From contig NC_016134.3 of the NCBI RefSeq assembly GCF_000005505.3, forward strand, positions 48,264,650 through 48,328,649: a DNA stretch of 64,000 nt, given 5' to 3'. Shown piece after piece: positions 1-10,964 of the stretch. Numbering within the stretch: position 1 is the first letter of the stretch; each line of letters begins with the position of its first letter. The notes under the pieces are model-generated. The model was not told where the DNA came from. It did no database searches and saw nothing but the letters and a program-made list of their open reading frames with translations. This DNA is from Brachypodium distachyon (lineage: Eukaryota; Streptophyta; Magnoliopsida; Poales; Poaceae). Made by a program: the position numbers and the translations under genes.

Positions 1-120
1 GGTGGCAAGAGACGGGAATTGCCAAGAAGAAGATCGATCTGGTGGAGGGAGGAGAGGACGGCGGATGAGGATTCCGGTCGATCTGGGGAGGGAGAGCTCG
101 CCGGAACACTGATCCTAGTT
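1..120. repeat. Copy of the sequence found at 10478-10600
   Basis: The first ~105 bases match the stretch beginning near 10478 (shared blocks include ggtggcaagagacggg and acggcggatgag). The second copy lies just upstream of the intact ankyrin/PGG gene. This end of the window is therefore probably the equivalent upstream region of another, off-window array member or the edge of the duplicated segment. No coding function is evident. Confidence 0.7.
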
Positions 121-1012
121 GCAAACAAAGAGAGAAATTACTAGTGATCCGTACATGAATGAATGAATGAGCCGGGGGGTTTCCCTCCTTTTCAAAATAA
201 AAACATGAATGAATGAATGAGCGGCTCTTCGTCTGACGAGTGAGTCGCACGCAGTCCCAACTCCACACCGTTCACAGTCTTACTTGATTTTTTTTTTGAC
301 TTAAACAGTAAGAGTTGCGCGATTGCAGTCCAACAGCAAGCTATGCTTGGTTCTCCTCTTACTTGAATTATTAGTGGGAGTTGCCACACGACAGGAGTGA
401 AACTCCTATAGATTTCCATCCCTGCCATCGGCCATCCATAGTTAGCAATGAGAAGCCCAGGTGCTTCTTATCGACAACGTGCACGAATTAATTGCTGATA
501 TGAATGGATGTCTTATACGATCTTCCTTGAGATTTAATAATCTTTGGCGGATAATAAATGATCAATTTAATCTATGGTTGATCTAGAATTGCCATAAGAT
601 CTTAGCCACCTCTTGAGCGTTGTAGGCATGTTGTTTCTTCCTTATCTGACCATTGACACAAACTATGCTATGTGTCTTAACCATGATTGTACTTTGTGCA
701 AAGCTTCTATATGTTGTAGTGACGTGTGCCTTGGTTTGTCTAATTTGTTTGCCCTGTTGCAAAACCTGAGGCTACAGGCCGGTAAAGTGTGCACCGATAC
801 CACATTGGTTTGCTGATTTCACTAGTCCTTCACTGTGAAGGATCCTTGCGCCGTTGGACAGAATGCATGCTTGTCCCCTAAATAAATTTTGGTTGTTTAC
901 TACTACGTTGATGGACTGATTATTTTGCAACAACGTGGATCTTGTCTTTGTTTTGTTTGTCTGAGCTGTGAATGGTATGGTCAAAGTGTGTTGAGATCAT
1001 TTTCTTGCCTGA

Positions 1013-1044
<32 letters not shown>

Positions 1045-1440
1045 GAGGAGATGTCTCTCAACACTCAACATTTGTTTGTGAAATTATAAGCAGCCTTTGA
1101 TGCAAAAGAGCGGTGATGGATGCCAGCAGCCCAGCAGAGCCAACGTAGCATGAATAATTACTTCTTCACCACAAAACATAAGACGAAAAGCATCACCACA
1201 AACAACTACATAGATATTTATGTCCAAAAAAAGAAAACTCAAGACAGGATTAAACAAAAATGTCAACAGTCAAGACCTATGTAGCTAGCTAGACTGCTCA
1301 AAGGCCTTTCAATCTTTAACCTCCAGGGAATCATGCAAGCTATCTCCAGGGAATTTTAATTTTTTAATTAAGGAAAAAAAAAGAACTGGATGTATGATAA
1401 AGGCAACTAGATAGTAAATCACTAAATTGTAGTGGCAATA
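121..1440. other. Intergenic, no gene recognised
   Basis: Only short, uninformative open frames are present, and neither strand shows a recognisable domain. It contains a 29-base G run (listed separately) and AT-rich sequence. From about 1440 onward the sequence becomes the first of three related downstream flanks of the ankyrin/PGG copies. Confidence 0.5.
1017..1045 (+). repeat. Uninterrupted run of 29 G
   Basis: Twenty-nine consecutive G residues followed by aggag. A homopolymer this long can form G-quadruplexes and is unstable. Its exact length is likely unreliable in any assembly. Confidence 0.9.
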
Positions 1441-1893
1441 CTGTATTTGGATAACTAAAGTCCATGTTCTGCTGTAACATTGTTCTTGCAGTATGACAAT
1501 AAGGTGAAGCCAGAGAGCAGTGCTAAATTAGTATTTGAAAGTTAAAAAAATGAAGTGGACAATCAGTCTTACGAAATAATGTTATAAGTAGAGGCTCGTA
1601 TTCAAGTCCAGACATCTGGACACATACACGCTTGTTATAAATCCAATCGGTCTTAAGAAATAATGTTACAAACCAACACAAGGAACAAACCAGAGAGTAC
1701 TTCCCTAACACAAGTTATGGACAAGAGCACACCCACACACTTATGATTAAGCGCAAATTCAATCAGTCTTGAAATCCCAATTAATTTACATGCCAGAACA
1801 AGAAACCAAATACCTTAATTTGTAACCAACAATTGTGATGATCTGAGAAGAAAGCCTGAACCTGGAACACACTCTAGCATCATACCTCGGACA

Positions 1894-2760
1894 TTAGCGG
1901 TAGATCCTTGCGAATGCAGCCCAACCAAAGATAAGTACGAAGGTCCAAAGAGCAGCGAGTGCTTGTGCATAGATTTTACGTTGTATAAATTTCATTCCCT
2001 GGAATCCTTTCCTAACCCATAACGGCCAGGCTAGACAAATCTGTTTGAATAAAAACTCCACATGTGCAGATAGCCCTCCAAATGGAATAATAACACAGAT
2101 CACAACTGCAGTTTTATGAGCAACCGGAGCTAGCACCATGTACATACCCAAGGCAAAAGCAGCTGACATGCTTGTGACAGAACTTGACATGAAATACACC
2201 GATATAGCCAAGTTGAAACTGCGGGTGGTCAAGTTAACCATGGGAGTCCCAGAGAAGACGAAGCCAATGGTAGCTATCGTGGAGCAAAGGAAAGCTAATG
2301 TGCTGGCCATCATGAATGCGTCAAATGTATAGGTGCCAGCAAGTGTAGGTGTGCCTCCATTCGTGTGATCATCGGCTCTATAACCTCCAGGAAGGGCAAA
2401 AATTGCCCCGAACGTCACTGTTGCTATCAGAACTGACCCAATGGAAAACATTTCTGTCGCATCTTTCAACTTGGTTGATTCTCTACCTCTGTCATCTGGC
2501 AGCATTACACGGCGACTATAATTTTCAGCACTTTTATCACAGGGAAAGGCACTGCAGTCAGCATCGACGAACTCCAAGGCCTTCCATATTTGATACTCAG
2601 AATTCTGAACGAAACCAAGGGGCTGTCCACTGAAGATGAGTCCGCCAACGCCAACCTTTACGAACATTCAGCGATGAAGCAAAGTGAAGAGGTGTACTTC
2701 CATCTCCATCCCTTTCTATGGTAAGGCTCTTGTTCCATTCTAGTACCGGTATTGTCACCG
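1894..2760 (-). pseudogene. Ankyrin/PGG array copy 1, broken by an internal deletion
   Basis: The minus strand carries the start of the middle ankyrin exon (from 2760, after a TTTGCAG acceptor) and a nearly complete PGG exon ending at 1894. The PGG part keeps the SVLIATVTFG helix, the LPGGYRADD signature and the following membrane helices. The intact copy has a full ankyrin exon, an intron, then the PGG exon. Here sequence jumps from the codons for PWFR directly into the intron's terminal TTCAG, removing most of the ankyrin exon and its donor. The two halves are in different frames and the exon reads into a TGA just past the junction. No first exon is found upstream; homology to intron 1 ends near 3180. 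The PGG frame itself is still open, so a truncated membrane protein cannot be wholly excluded, but a pseudogene is the simplest reading. Confidence 0.8.
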
Positions 2761-4118
2761 CTGCAAATGTGCTATTCATGTTAGACCAAGACCAAGTGAG
2801 TCAAAACGCTCATTTTATGCCCATTAAGAAGACAACGTGACTGGAAGTGGATCATCAATACGACGTTCATAGGGCCATAGTGAAACCATGTAGTAAATAG
2901 AAATTGACAAAGAAAAATAACTTATAATGAGTACCTAGCATTTTTTTCCCTGTTCTGTAACACATGGAGAAGTTGATCCTTTTTTATTCTATGAAGAACA
3001 GAACTCATGATCCATATATATTTTTTCACATGAAGAAATTGTAAAGCAAATTTTGTGTGAAAGCATGTAGTTTCTAAACCACAGTAATTTATCATCCCCA
3101 AGACATGTGCACCTACAATAGAATGCGTAGAAAATAGGTAGGCAAGCATATATTTATGATATTCTGAATCGAGCAACACTTTGAAGGAGGGGTCTCATGA
3201 AAAAGATGTGACGCCTGACGTTCGGGCCCACCTGTAAGAAATAGTGTCAAAGGAGCTTAAACATGTGTTTTGGGTGGACTGAGACAATTAGACAAACAAG
3301 TTGTGGTTCTATGGATAAATTAGCATCTACCAGTGCTCCATGAGAAGGCTGCCTCAAAACCTGTGGTTTTGTGAAATTTACTCATTTTTTTGGGAAGATT
3401 CGTCGTCAATTTGCCATTGTCCTTTTGTATTTGAGTCGCATAAGTATTTCCTGTTGTCACGAACACTCCATGGTTTACTCAACAAGACAGTGCTAACCAA
3501 AGAAAACGACATGTGTTGTGGTCATGTGGAAGAAGTGCAGAACCTGTACGTTGTTGATTGCTTCTTCGTTGTGAAACTTTCCTGGTCCAGTTAGGGTTTT
3601 AAGATGCAGATGAGTTGCATAATTTGTCAATCTAAGTAGAGGATAACCGACGACGTTAGAATTCGGCTGTAACATTGTTCTTGCAGTATGACTATAAGGT
3701 GACCAGTGCTAAATTAATATTTGAAAGTTACAGCACCATCACAAGCGCGCAACACATATATGCATGTACCGGGGCTATAGGAAAAAGTGCGCAACACACA
3801 TACTTAAGTGGACAATCGGTCTTAAGAAATAATGTTACGAACCAGCAACGAGGAAGTAGGAACAAACCAAATTGTACTTCCCTAACACAAGTTCTGGAGA
3901 AGCCACACACTTATGATTAACTGCAAATTCAATCAGTCTTGAAATCCCAAGTTACATGCCAGCACAACAAACCAAATACCTTAATTTGTAACACAAGTTG
4001 TGAGCAAGCAAGCAGCGGACACGATTGTGATGATTTACGGTACGTGCGAAGAAAGCCTGAAGCTGGTACCAGCTCTGTTACCTGCGAGCATCATACCTCG
4101 GACATCATGTTATTGACA

Positions 4119-5275
4119 TTAGCGGTGGATCCTTGCGATTGCAGCCCAACCAAAGATAATTACGAAGGGCCAAAGAGCACACAATGCTATGTCAAAGATC
4201 TGAGGTAGTATCCATAGCATTCCTGGGAATAATCCATTCCTAACACATAACTGTCGGGCTAGATAAATCCGTTTCAATAGCCCCTTCGCATGTGTATATA
4301 GCCCTCCAAATGAAATAATAACACAGACCGCAACTGCAGTTTTATGAGCAACCGGAGCTAGCGCCTTATAAACGGAACTTGCCATGGAAAACACCGATAT
4401 GTTCAAGTTGAATTGGCGGGTGTTCAAGCTAACCAAGGAAGTCCCAGAGAACATGAAGCCAATGGTAGCTATCGAGGAGCAAATGAAAGCTAATGTGTTG
4501 GCCATCATGAATGCGTCAAATGTATAGGTGCCAGAAAGTGTTGGCGTGCCTCCGTTCGGGTGATCATCTGCTCTGTAACCTCCAGGAGGGGAAAAAGTTA
4601 CACCGAACGCCACCGTTGCTATCAGAACTGAACCAATGGAAAACATTTGTGTTGCATCTTTCACCTTGTCTGATTCTTTGTCTATCTCCTCTGGTTTTAG
4701 ACGGCGACTATACTTTTCATTACTTATATCCCATCGAAGGGCACTGTAGTTAGCACCAACGAACCGCAAGGCCCTCCATATTTGGTTCTCAGAGTTCTGA
4801 AAACAAAAAAAAATGAGTATCAAATGGAGCAATGGGCCATGCATGAATTGTCTTAATTCATTTTGATTCAAGGGGCGAAAGCTCGAAACTATACCATAGC
4901 ATATCCCATTCCGCGCGAATTATTGCTTCTGGATAGATCATAGGGAGTTTCCCCGCAGTTATTGCGTAAACTTAACTGCACTTCTCGATTTCCGAACAGA
5001 GTACAGAATATCCTAAATTTTCCAGCCTGGACTGCTAAGTGCAGTGCAGTGTTCCCGTCATTGTCTTGCATATTCAAGATCCAATCTAAAGATGGAGTTT
5101 GACAAACAAACTTCACTGTCTTCAACCTTTCTTTCTCAACGGCAACATGAAGAAATGTCCTTCCTTTAGCATCACAGAGTCCAGCACTGTCGGGACACTT
5201 TGCAAGGAAATATTTTATGATACTTATGGCACCTACAGAGGCAGCGACATGTATGGGGGAAAATCCCATTGATGC
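4119..5275 (-). pseudogene. Ankyrin/PGG array copy 2, 5'-truncated at a LINE junction
   Basis: Two exons can be joined in frame: an ankyrin exon (to 4895, donor ATG|GTATAG) and the PGG exon 4119-4796 (acceptor TTTTCAG). The ankyrin exon contains GFSPIHVAASVG, the GRTLLHVAV-type repeat and DNDGNTALHLAV. Homology to the intact copy stops near 5270, where retrotransposon sequence begins, so the first exon and the start of the second are missing. The PGG domain also lacks 11 residues in frame between SMASSV and LAPVAHK, which removes part of the third predicted membrane helix. The PGG frame is otherwise open. The missing N-terminus and damaged helix make it very likely a pseudogene. Confidence 0.8.
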
Positions 5276-5930
5276 TAATCGCATACAAAGAACGGGCTGT
5301 TTTCTGTGCGATCGGCGTATCATGCCGAATGGGAATGGGACTATCAATTCGGGAGGCCGTTGGACAATCCCAAGTGAACCCAGTGTGGAAGAAATTATGG
5401 AATTTACGGTTGCCTGCAAAAATCAAGATTTTCGGCTGGAGAGCTCTCCACGGATAGATCCCTAGCTTGCCTGGGTGTGCTCACTAATAGACATATAATT
5501 CCTCTCAGTGGCCGGCTGTCCGGTTTGTGAGATGGGATGTGAGGATATCATGCACATGATCTTTACTTGTGAAGGTGCAAAACTTGTGTGGCATTTTGGA
5601 GGTAATCAACGGCATATCGGGTGCAGTAGCCCTGAACCATATTATTTGTACTAAAGGAGCTTGGAACCCGCTTGGTGGTGTTGGTCTCAGGAGCCTGGTA
5701 TATTTGGTGGGAGCGGAGACAGTTTGTGCGCGATGAGGCAGTGCAAACACCGCAAAGGTCAGCCATGGCGATAGGTGTGTTGGCGACTAATTCTTGGCGT
5801 GGTCTGACGAAAGCTCCTGCAGTTAAACGTGCTTCCTATGATCAGTCTCCTGGTCATCATCCTCACTTGTACCGTAAAAATTCTCCTAACTAAACCTTAT
5901 ACGGAGTATCTGTTTTCCTCAAAAAAAAAA
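5276..5930 (+). mobile_element. 5'-truncated LINE 3' region (zf-RVT domain), decayed
   Basis: In shifting frames the plus strand encodes typical plant non-LTR reverse-transcriptase C-terminal motifs: NGLFSVRSAYH near 5290, then WKKLWNLRLPAKIKIFGWR near 5390-5450, then CPVCEMGCEDIMHMIFTC with a following LVWHF near 5535-5600 (the zf-RVT zinc-binding domain), then WWERRQFVRDE near 5700. Frameshifts and stops show it is dead. A-rich sequence (tcctc followed by ten A) lies near 5920-5930. It interrupts ankyrin copy 2. A 44-bp scrap of ankyrin exon 1 sits inside its 3' part, so the block is chimeric. No clear target-site duplication was found. Confidence 0.85.
5830..5873 (-). pseudogene. Scrap of ankyrin/PGG exon 1 inside LINE-derived sequence
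   Basis: This stretch matches 9382-9424 in exon 1 of the intact gene at about 41 of 43 positions (for example gcttcctatgatcagt and catcatcctcacttgta). It is flanked on both sides by sequence that does not match that exon. The left flank encodes LINE residues in the plus direction. Confidence 0.75.
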
Positions 5931-5980
5931 TCCTATATCTGTAGCTTCGCATGAACAAATTAAGCTTATAACCCTGTGCA

Positions 5981-6057
5981 TCTCATACGGTGGTTTCATT
6001 GCAATAAAATGGAACCGGGGAGGGAGTCCCTGTTCATCTAAAAAAAATCTCATACGG
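5981..6057 (+). mobile_element. 57-bp LINE tail insertion with 10-bp target-site duplication
   Basis: The block 5991-6047 (tggtttcattgcaataaaat ... tgttcatct, then an A run) looks like the extreme 3' end of a grass LINE with its poly-A tail. It is bracketed by perfect direct repeats tctcatacgg at 5981-5990 and 6048-6057. This is the expected product of severely truncated target-primed reverse transcription. Confidence 0.75.
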
Positions 6058-6269
6058 CAAGCCATCTCAAGACAGTGCTAACGAAAACGGGATGCGTTAT
6101 GGTCAGGTGGAACAAGTGCACAACATAGTTGCTTGCTTCATCGTTGTGAAACTTTTCTGGTCCGGTTAGTTAGGGTGTTCAAGATGCAGATGAGCCTGTA
6201 CATTCTGCTGCAACATTGTTCTTGGAGTATGACAATAAGGTGAAGCCAGAGAGCAATTCTAAATTATTA

Positions 6270-6351
6270 CTCCATCCGATCCTAAATACATGCCGTTGTT
6301 TTAGTTCAAATTTAAACTAAAACCACGACAAGAATTTATGATTGGAGGGAG
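6270..6351. mobile_element. Stowaway-like MITE, 82 bp
   Basis: The ends ctccatccgatcctaaatac and its imperfect complement ending gattggagggag form terminal inverted repeats, flanked by TA on both sides. The paralogous flank of copy 2 near 3708 reads straight through (ctaaattaatatttg), giving an empty site. Confidence 0.85.
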
Positions 6352-6535
6352 TATTTGGAAGTTACAGCACCAGCACGAGCGCCCAACACATATATGCATG
6401 GACCGGAACTGTAGGAAAGTGCGCAACATACATACTTAAGTGGACAATCGGTCTTACGAAATAAGTAGAGGCTTGTAACATTAAAGTCCAGACATCTGGA
6501 CACATACACGCTTGTTATAAATCCAACCGGTCTTA

Positions 6536-6643
6536 CTCCCTCCGTCCCATATTAAGTGACTTTCTATATATGTATCTAGACGCTTTTTAGGGATACATCC
6601 ATATTTGCACAAATTTGAGTCACTTAATATGAGACGGAGGGAG
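6536..6643. mobile_element. Stowaway-like MITE, 108 bp
   Basis: The terminal inverted repeats start ctccctccgtcccatattaa and end ttaatatgagacggagggag, with a TA duplication at 6534-6535 and 6644-6645. The paralogous sequence near 3820 (cggtcttaagaaataatg) lacks the insert. Confidence 0.92.
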
Positions 6644-6779
6644 TATAATAAAATAATGTTACAAACCAGCACAAGGAACAACCCAAATAGTACTTCCATA
6701 ACACGAGTTCTGTACAAGCACACACTTATTATGAACAGCAAACTCAATAGTGGTACAAACCAGCACAACAAACCAAATA

Positions 6780-6903
6780 CTTCCTCCGTACAACAAAAGA
6801 TGTCTCAAGTTTGTCAAAATTTGAATGTATCTAGACATGACTTAGTATATAGATGCATTCAAATTTAGTCAAAGTTGAAACATCTTTTGTTGGACGGAAG
6901 GAG
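6780..6903. mobile_element. Stowaway-like MITE, 124 bp
   Basis: The ends cttcctccgtacaacaaaag and cttttgttggacggaaggag are inverted repeats with a TA duplication (6778-6779, 6904-6905). The equivalent position near 3977 (caaataccttaatttg) is empty. Confidence 0.92.
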
Positions 6904-7052
6904 TACTTTAATTTGTAGTAACACAAGTTGGGAGCAAGCAAGCAGCGGCCACAATTGTGATGATGTACAGTACGTGCAAAGAAAGCCTGAACCTGGTACC
7001 CACTAGCTCTGCGACCTGCGAGCATCATACCACAGACATCTTGTTCTTCACA

Positions 7053-9944
7053 TTAGTGGTGGGTCCTTGCGAATGCAGCCCAACCAAAGATAACCACGAA
7101 GGGCCAGAGAGCATGCAATGCCATTCCAAAGATCTGACGCATTATCCATACCATTCCTGGGAATAATCCATTCCTAACACATAACGGACGGGCTAGAAGA
7201 ATCAGTTTGACTAAAAACTCCTCATATGTATATAGCCCTCCAAGTGGAACAATAACACAGACTGCAACTGCAGTTTTATGAGCAACCGGAGCTAGCACCA
7301 TATACACACCCAGTGTAAAAGCAGCTGACATGCTTGTAACGGAACTTGCCATGGAAAACACCGATATGTTCAAGTTGAATTGGCGGGTGTTCAAGCTAAC
7401 CAAGGAAGTCCCAGAGAACATGAAGCCAATGGTAGCTATCGAGGAGCAAATGAAAGCTAATGTATTGGCCATCATGAATGCGTCAAATGCAAAGGTGCCA
7501 GCAAGTGTCGGCGTGCCTCCATTCGTGTGATCATCTGCTCTGTAACCTCCAGGGAGGGCAAAAGTTGCCCCAAACGTCACTGTTGCTATCAGAACTGAAC
7601 CAACGGAAAACATTTGTGTTGCATCTTTCACCTTCTCTGATTCTCTGTCTATCTCCTCTGGTATTAGAAGGCGACTATACTTTTCATTACTTTTATCCCG
7701 GTGAAGGGTAATGTAGGCAGCACCAACGAACCGCAAGGCTTCCCATATTTGGTCCTCGGAGTTCTGAAAGGAAAATAGGCAGTACTATATGAGTATCAAA
7801 TGGAGCAAAGGGCCATGCGTGAATTGCCATATTTTATTTTGATTCAAGGGGTGAAAGCTCGAAAGTATACCATATGATATCCCATTCCATGTAGAAGCTT
7901 ACTTTTGGATACATCATAGGGAGTTTCCCAGCAGTTATTTGGTAAAATTAACTGCACTTTTTGATTTCCTAATAGAGTATAGAATATCCTTAAGTTCCCA
8001 ACCTGGATTGCTAAGTGCAGCGCTGTGTTCCCGTCATTGTCTTGCATATTCAAAATCCAATCTAAAGATGAAGTTTGGCAAACAAACTTCACAATCTTCA
8101 ACATTTCTTTCTCAACGGCAACATGAAGAAATGTCCTTCCTTTAGCATCACAGAGTCCAGCACTGTTGGGACACTTTGCAAGGAAATATTCTATGATACT
8201 TGTCGAACCTACAGAGGCAGCGACATGTATGGGGGAAAGTCCCTTGTTGTCTGCTTGACACAATGCTGCAGGGTTCGCTTTGAATACTTCTATGAGTGTC
8301 GACATCAAAAGCGTGGGACGCCGGGAAAAACGAAACCAAGGGGTTGTCTGATCAAGATGAAGACGCCGATGCCAACCTCTAGGAACATACAACGACGAAA
8401 CGAAGTGAAGAGGTGTACTTCCATCTCCATCCCTCTGTATCGTAAGGCTCTTGTTCCATTCTAATACCAGTTTTGTCATCCCTGCAAATGTGCTATTCAT
8501 GTTAGACCAAACCCAAGTGAGTCAAAAAGCGTATTGTATGCCCATTAAGAAGACAACGTGACTGGAAGTGGATCATCGATACAACGTTCATAGGGCCATA
8601 GTGAAACCAAGTAGTAAATAGAAATGGACTAAGAAAAATAACTTAAAATGAGTACCTAGAATTTATTTTCCTGTTTTGTAACACATGGAGAAGTTGATCC
8701 TTTTTTATTCTATGACGAACAGAACTCATAATCCACATATATTTTTTCACATTAAGAAATTGTAAAGCAAATTTTGTGTGCAAGCATGTAGTTTCTGAAC
8801 CATAGTAATTTATCAGTCCCCAAGACATATGCACCAAATGGAGAATTCGTAGGAAATCATATATATGTGTGTGTCATATCTATAAGTTGGTAAATAATGG
8901 ATGCATCTCATAAGTACCTGTGTGTCGAAGAATTGCAATACGCAACACATTTTCTCCATTAGGTCCAGAATAGAATGTAGTTTCTAAAACTTATCAGTCC
9001 CCAAGACATATGCACCAAATGGAGAATTCGTAGGAAATAGGTAGGAAATCATATATATGTGTGTGTCATATCTATAAGTTGGTAAATAATGGATGCATCT
9101 CATAAGTACCTGTGAGTCGAAGAACTGCAATATGCAACACATTTTGTCCATTAGGTCCAGAATATGAGAGATTCCCGTTACTCTGGCGATGTAATGTTTC
9201 TGTAATTCTGTACATGCACAAAAAGATGGCTAGGTATAATGGTGAAACACCATGGTCTTTAGGATAATTAGCCAGTTCAGGATCAAGCTCCATTAGCTTC
9301 TTGACCATCTTCTCATCTCCAATATGGACAGCGTCGTGCAAGGCCGTCTCCTGAAGGCCATTCACCTCCCTCAACAGTTTGTGCTTCCTATGATCAGTGT
9401 CCTGGCCATCATCCTCACTTGTAGCTAGGCCAATGAGATGAGAGACCATTCTGGATTTTCCAGCACGGACAGCACAATGCAAGGGCGTGTCACCCTTGTT
9501 GTTCTTGGCAAACAGGAGGTGCTTGGCCCTATTGTAGATGATATCAGCACACTTGAAGAATTGTTCATCGTCCCCATGGCTGGCGACCACATGTAGTGCG
9601 GTGTCACCCGCTATGGTAACGCCCTCGAGAAGTGGTGCTGCTGCAGGCAAAACATGCTGGTCAATGCCCTCCTCTTCGACAATATCTTCATTGCTGCTGC
9701 TGCCTTCTTTCACTATGGAGTCGATAAATTTCCTAGAAGGAATCATGGAAGGTGGCCTTCCTGCGTCTTCCTGCTCAAAAAGACGAGTCAGTTCCTCTGA
9801 GGAGCCTAAGCAGGCTGATGACAGAAGCACTGGATTAATGATGGCCGGGATAGGCTTCGGCACGGGAACCAGCTGATGCATAGCATTATCCTTGCTCGAT
9901 GGCAGATCTTTCAACTGCTGGACATTGCCAGCGCCCGTGGCCAT
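7053..9944 (-). CDS. Ankyrin-repeat membrane protein with PGG domain (ACD6-like), intact copy
   Basis: Three coding exons: 9944-9110, 8481-7871 and 7763-7053, giving 718 residues in one frame. The ATG at 9944 (context tcaATGGCC) is the first in frame; the open frame further upstream has only TTG. The N-terminal ~100 residues are low complexity. Ankyrin repeats follow (GDTALHVVA, GDTPLHCAVRAG, ETALHDAV, then GLSPIHVAASVG, GRTFLHVAV, GNTALHLAI). Exon 3 carries the PGG domain (ATVTFGATFALPGGYRADD) and about four hydrophobic helices. Plant ankyrin-PGG proteins are plasma- or endomembrane proteins; the best-known member, ACD6, acts in salicylic-acid-linked defence. That role here is inferred from family only. 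It is the only complete member of the local array, and fast turnover of copies is typical of the family. A partial duplication of the exon-1 end lies in intron 1. Confidence 0.85.
8811..9165. repeat. Direct duplication of the exon-1 end and adjoining intron
   Basis: The stretches 8811-8970 and 8992-9165 are near-identical direct repeats with a spacing of about 180 bp. Each contains, on the minus strand, the coding end GPNG..NVL.IA.LR followed by a CACAG|GTACTT donor. Only the 9110 copy is joined to the rest of exon 1. Confidence 0.85.
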
Positions 9945-10964
9945 TGATATCGCTACGACGAGCAAGCAGCTGCAAACCTGGCCTCTCTCTTGCGCTTTCT
10001 GGTCAGAGTTTGGATGGCGTGTGTCTACAGTCTACACACTAGCTAGCTTGGTAGCTAATGGTGCTTAGAATCAAGTGGCGTGTGTCTACAGTCACATTAG
10101 GTAGCTTGTTGTTAATGGTGCTTAGGATCTAGATGACGTGTGTCTACATACTAGCTAGCTTGGTTGTTAATGGTGCTAATGGTGCGTAGATGGCTTGTGT
10201 TCAGAGAGACTGTCTCTCTATTGTCTATTCTACTCTGCCCTACTTGGTTGCTAATGGTGCCGAGGCTGACTTTTATAAAGGAGCACAATTAATTTCTTCC
10301 GCGAGCAGCATGGTAGTACTAAAGAAGAGTTGAGAGTGTTGTTTGCCTTACCCGCCTAGCCAGCCGGCCGCGCCGCCGCAGGTGCTTTGCCTTCCCGGGA
10401 AACGCCGCCGCCCGCGCGAATGCGTGACCTCCATCTCCCTCCCTCCCTCCTCTCCAGTCGCCAAGAAACGTTTGTAGGTGGCAAGAGACGGGGATGGCGA
10501 AGAAGAATCTCGATCTCGTGGAGGGAGGTAGGACGGCGGATGAGGGTTCCCGGCGCGGCTCCGGTCTGGGGATGGGAGAGCTCCGCCGGAAACGAAGAGG
10601 ACGAGTGGGGGATTAGACGAGTGTTTTTTTTTTTGTTTTCTTTTTTAGAATGGACAGTGTGAGGTGGGCTTATTGTTATTGCTCTGTTTCCTATTGGGCC
10701 TTATTCTTAGATGGGCTAAAACTCAATGAAAAATCAGGCCCATTTTGTTTTTCATCCATATATTTGTTTTGTTTTTTTGTTGTTGTAGCGAGGAAATCCA
10801 TATATTTGTTGCTTCACAGGAACTAATTAGACAAGCTTATACACAGCTTTAAGCTTCTTCTTTTTTTTTTTTTGAGGAGATATATAGCACTCTCTTGCAA
10901 GTCCATGCCGTTCACACTCAATGAAAAAACATCGATTCTTTTTTTTTTTTGCAGACAGAGAAAT

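Noticed and set aside
10387..10662. 91-codon plus-strand frame upstream of the ankyrin gene
   Set aside because: Low-complexity Arg/Ser/Trp-rich translation of GA/CT-rich duplicated DNA, with a poly-Phe end from a T run; no sign of a gene.
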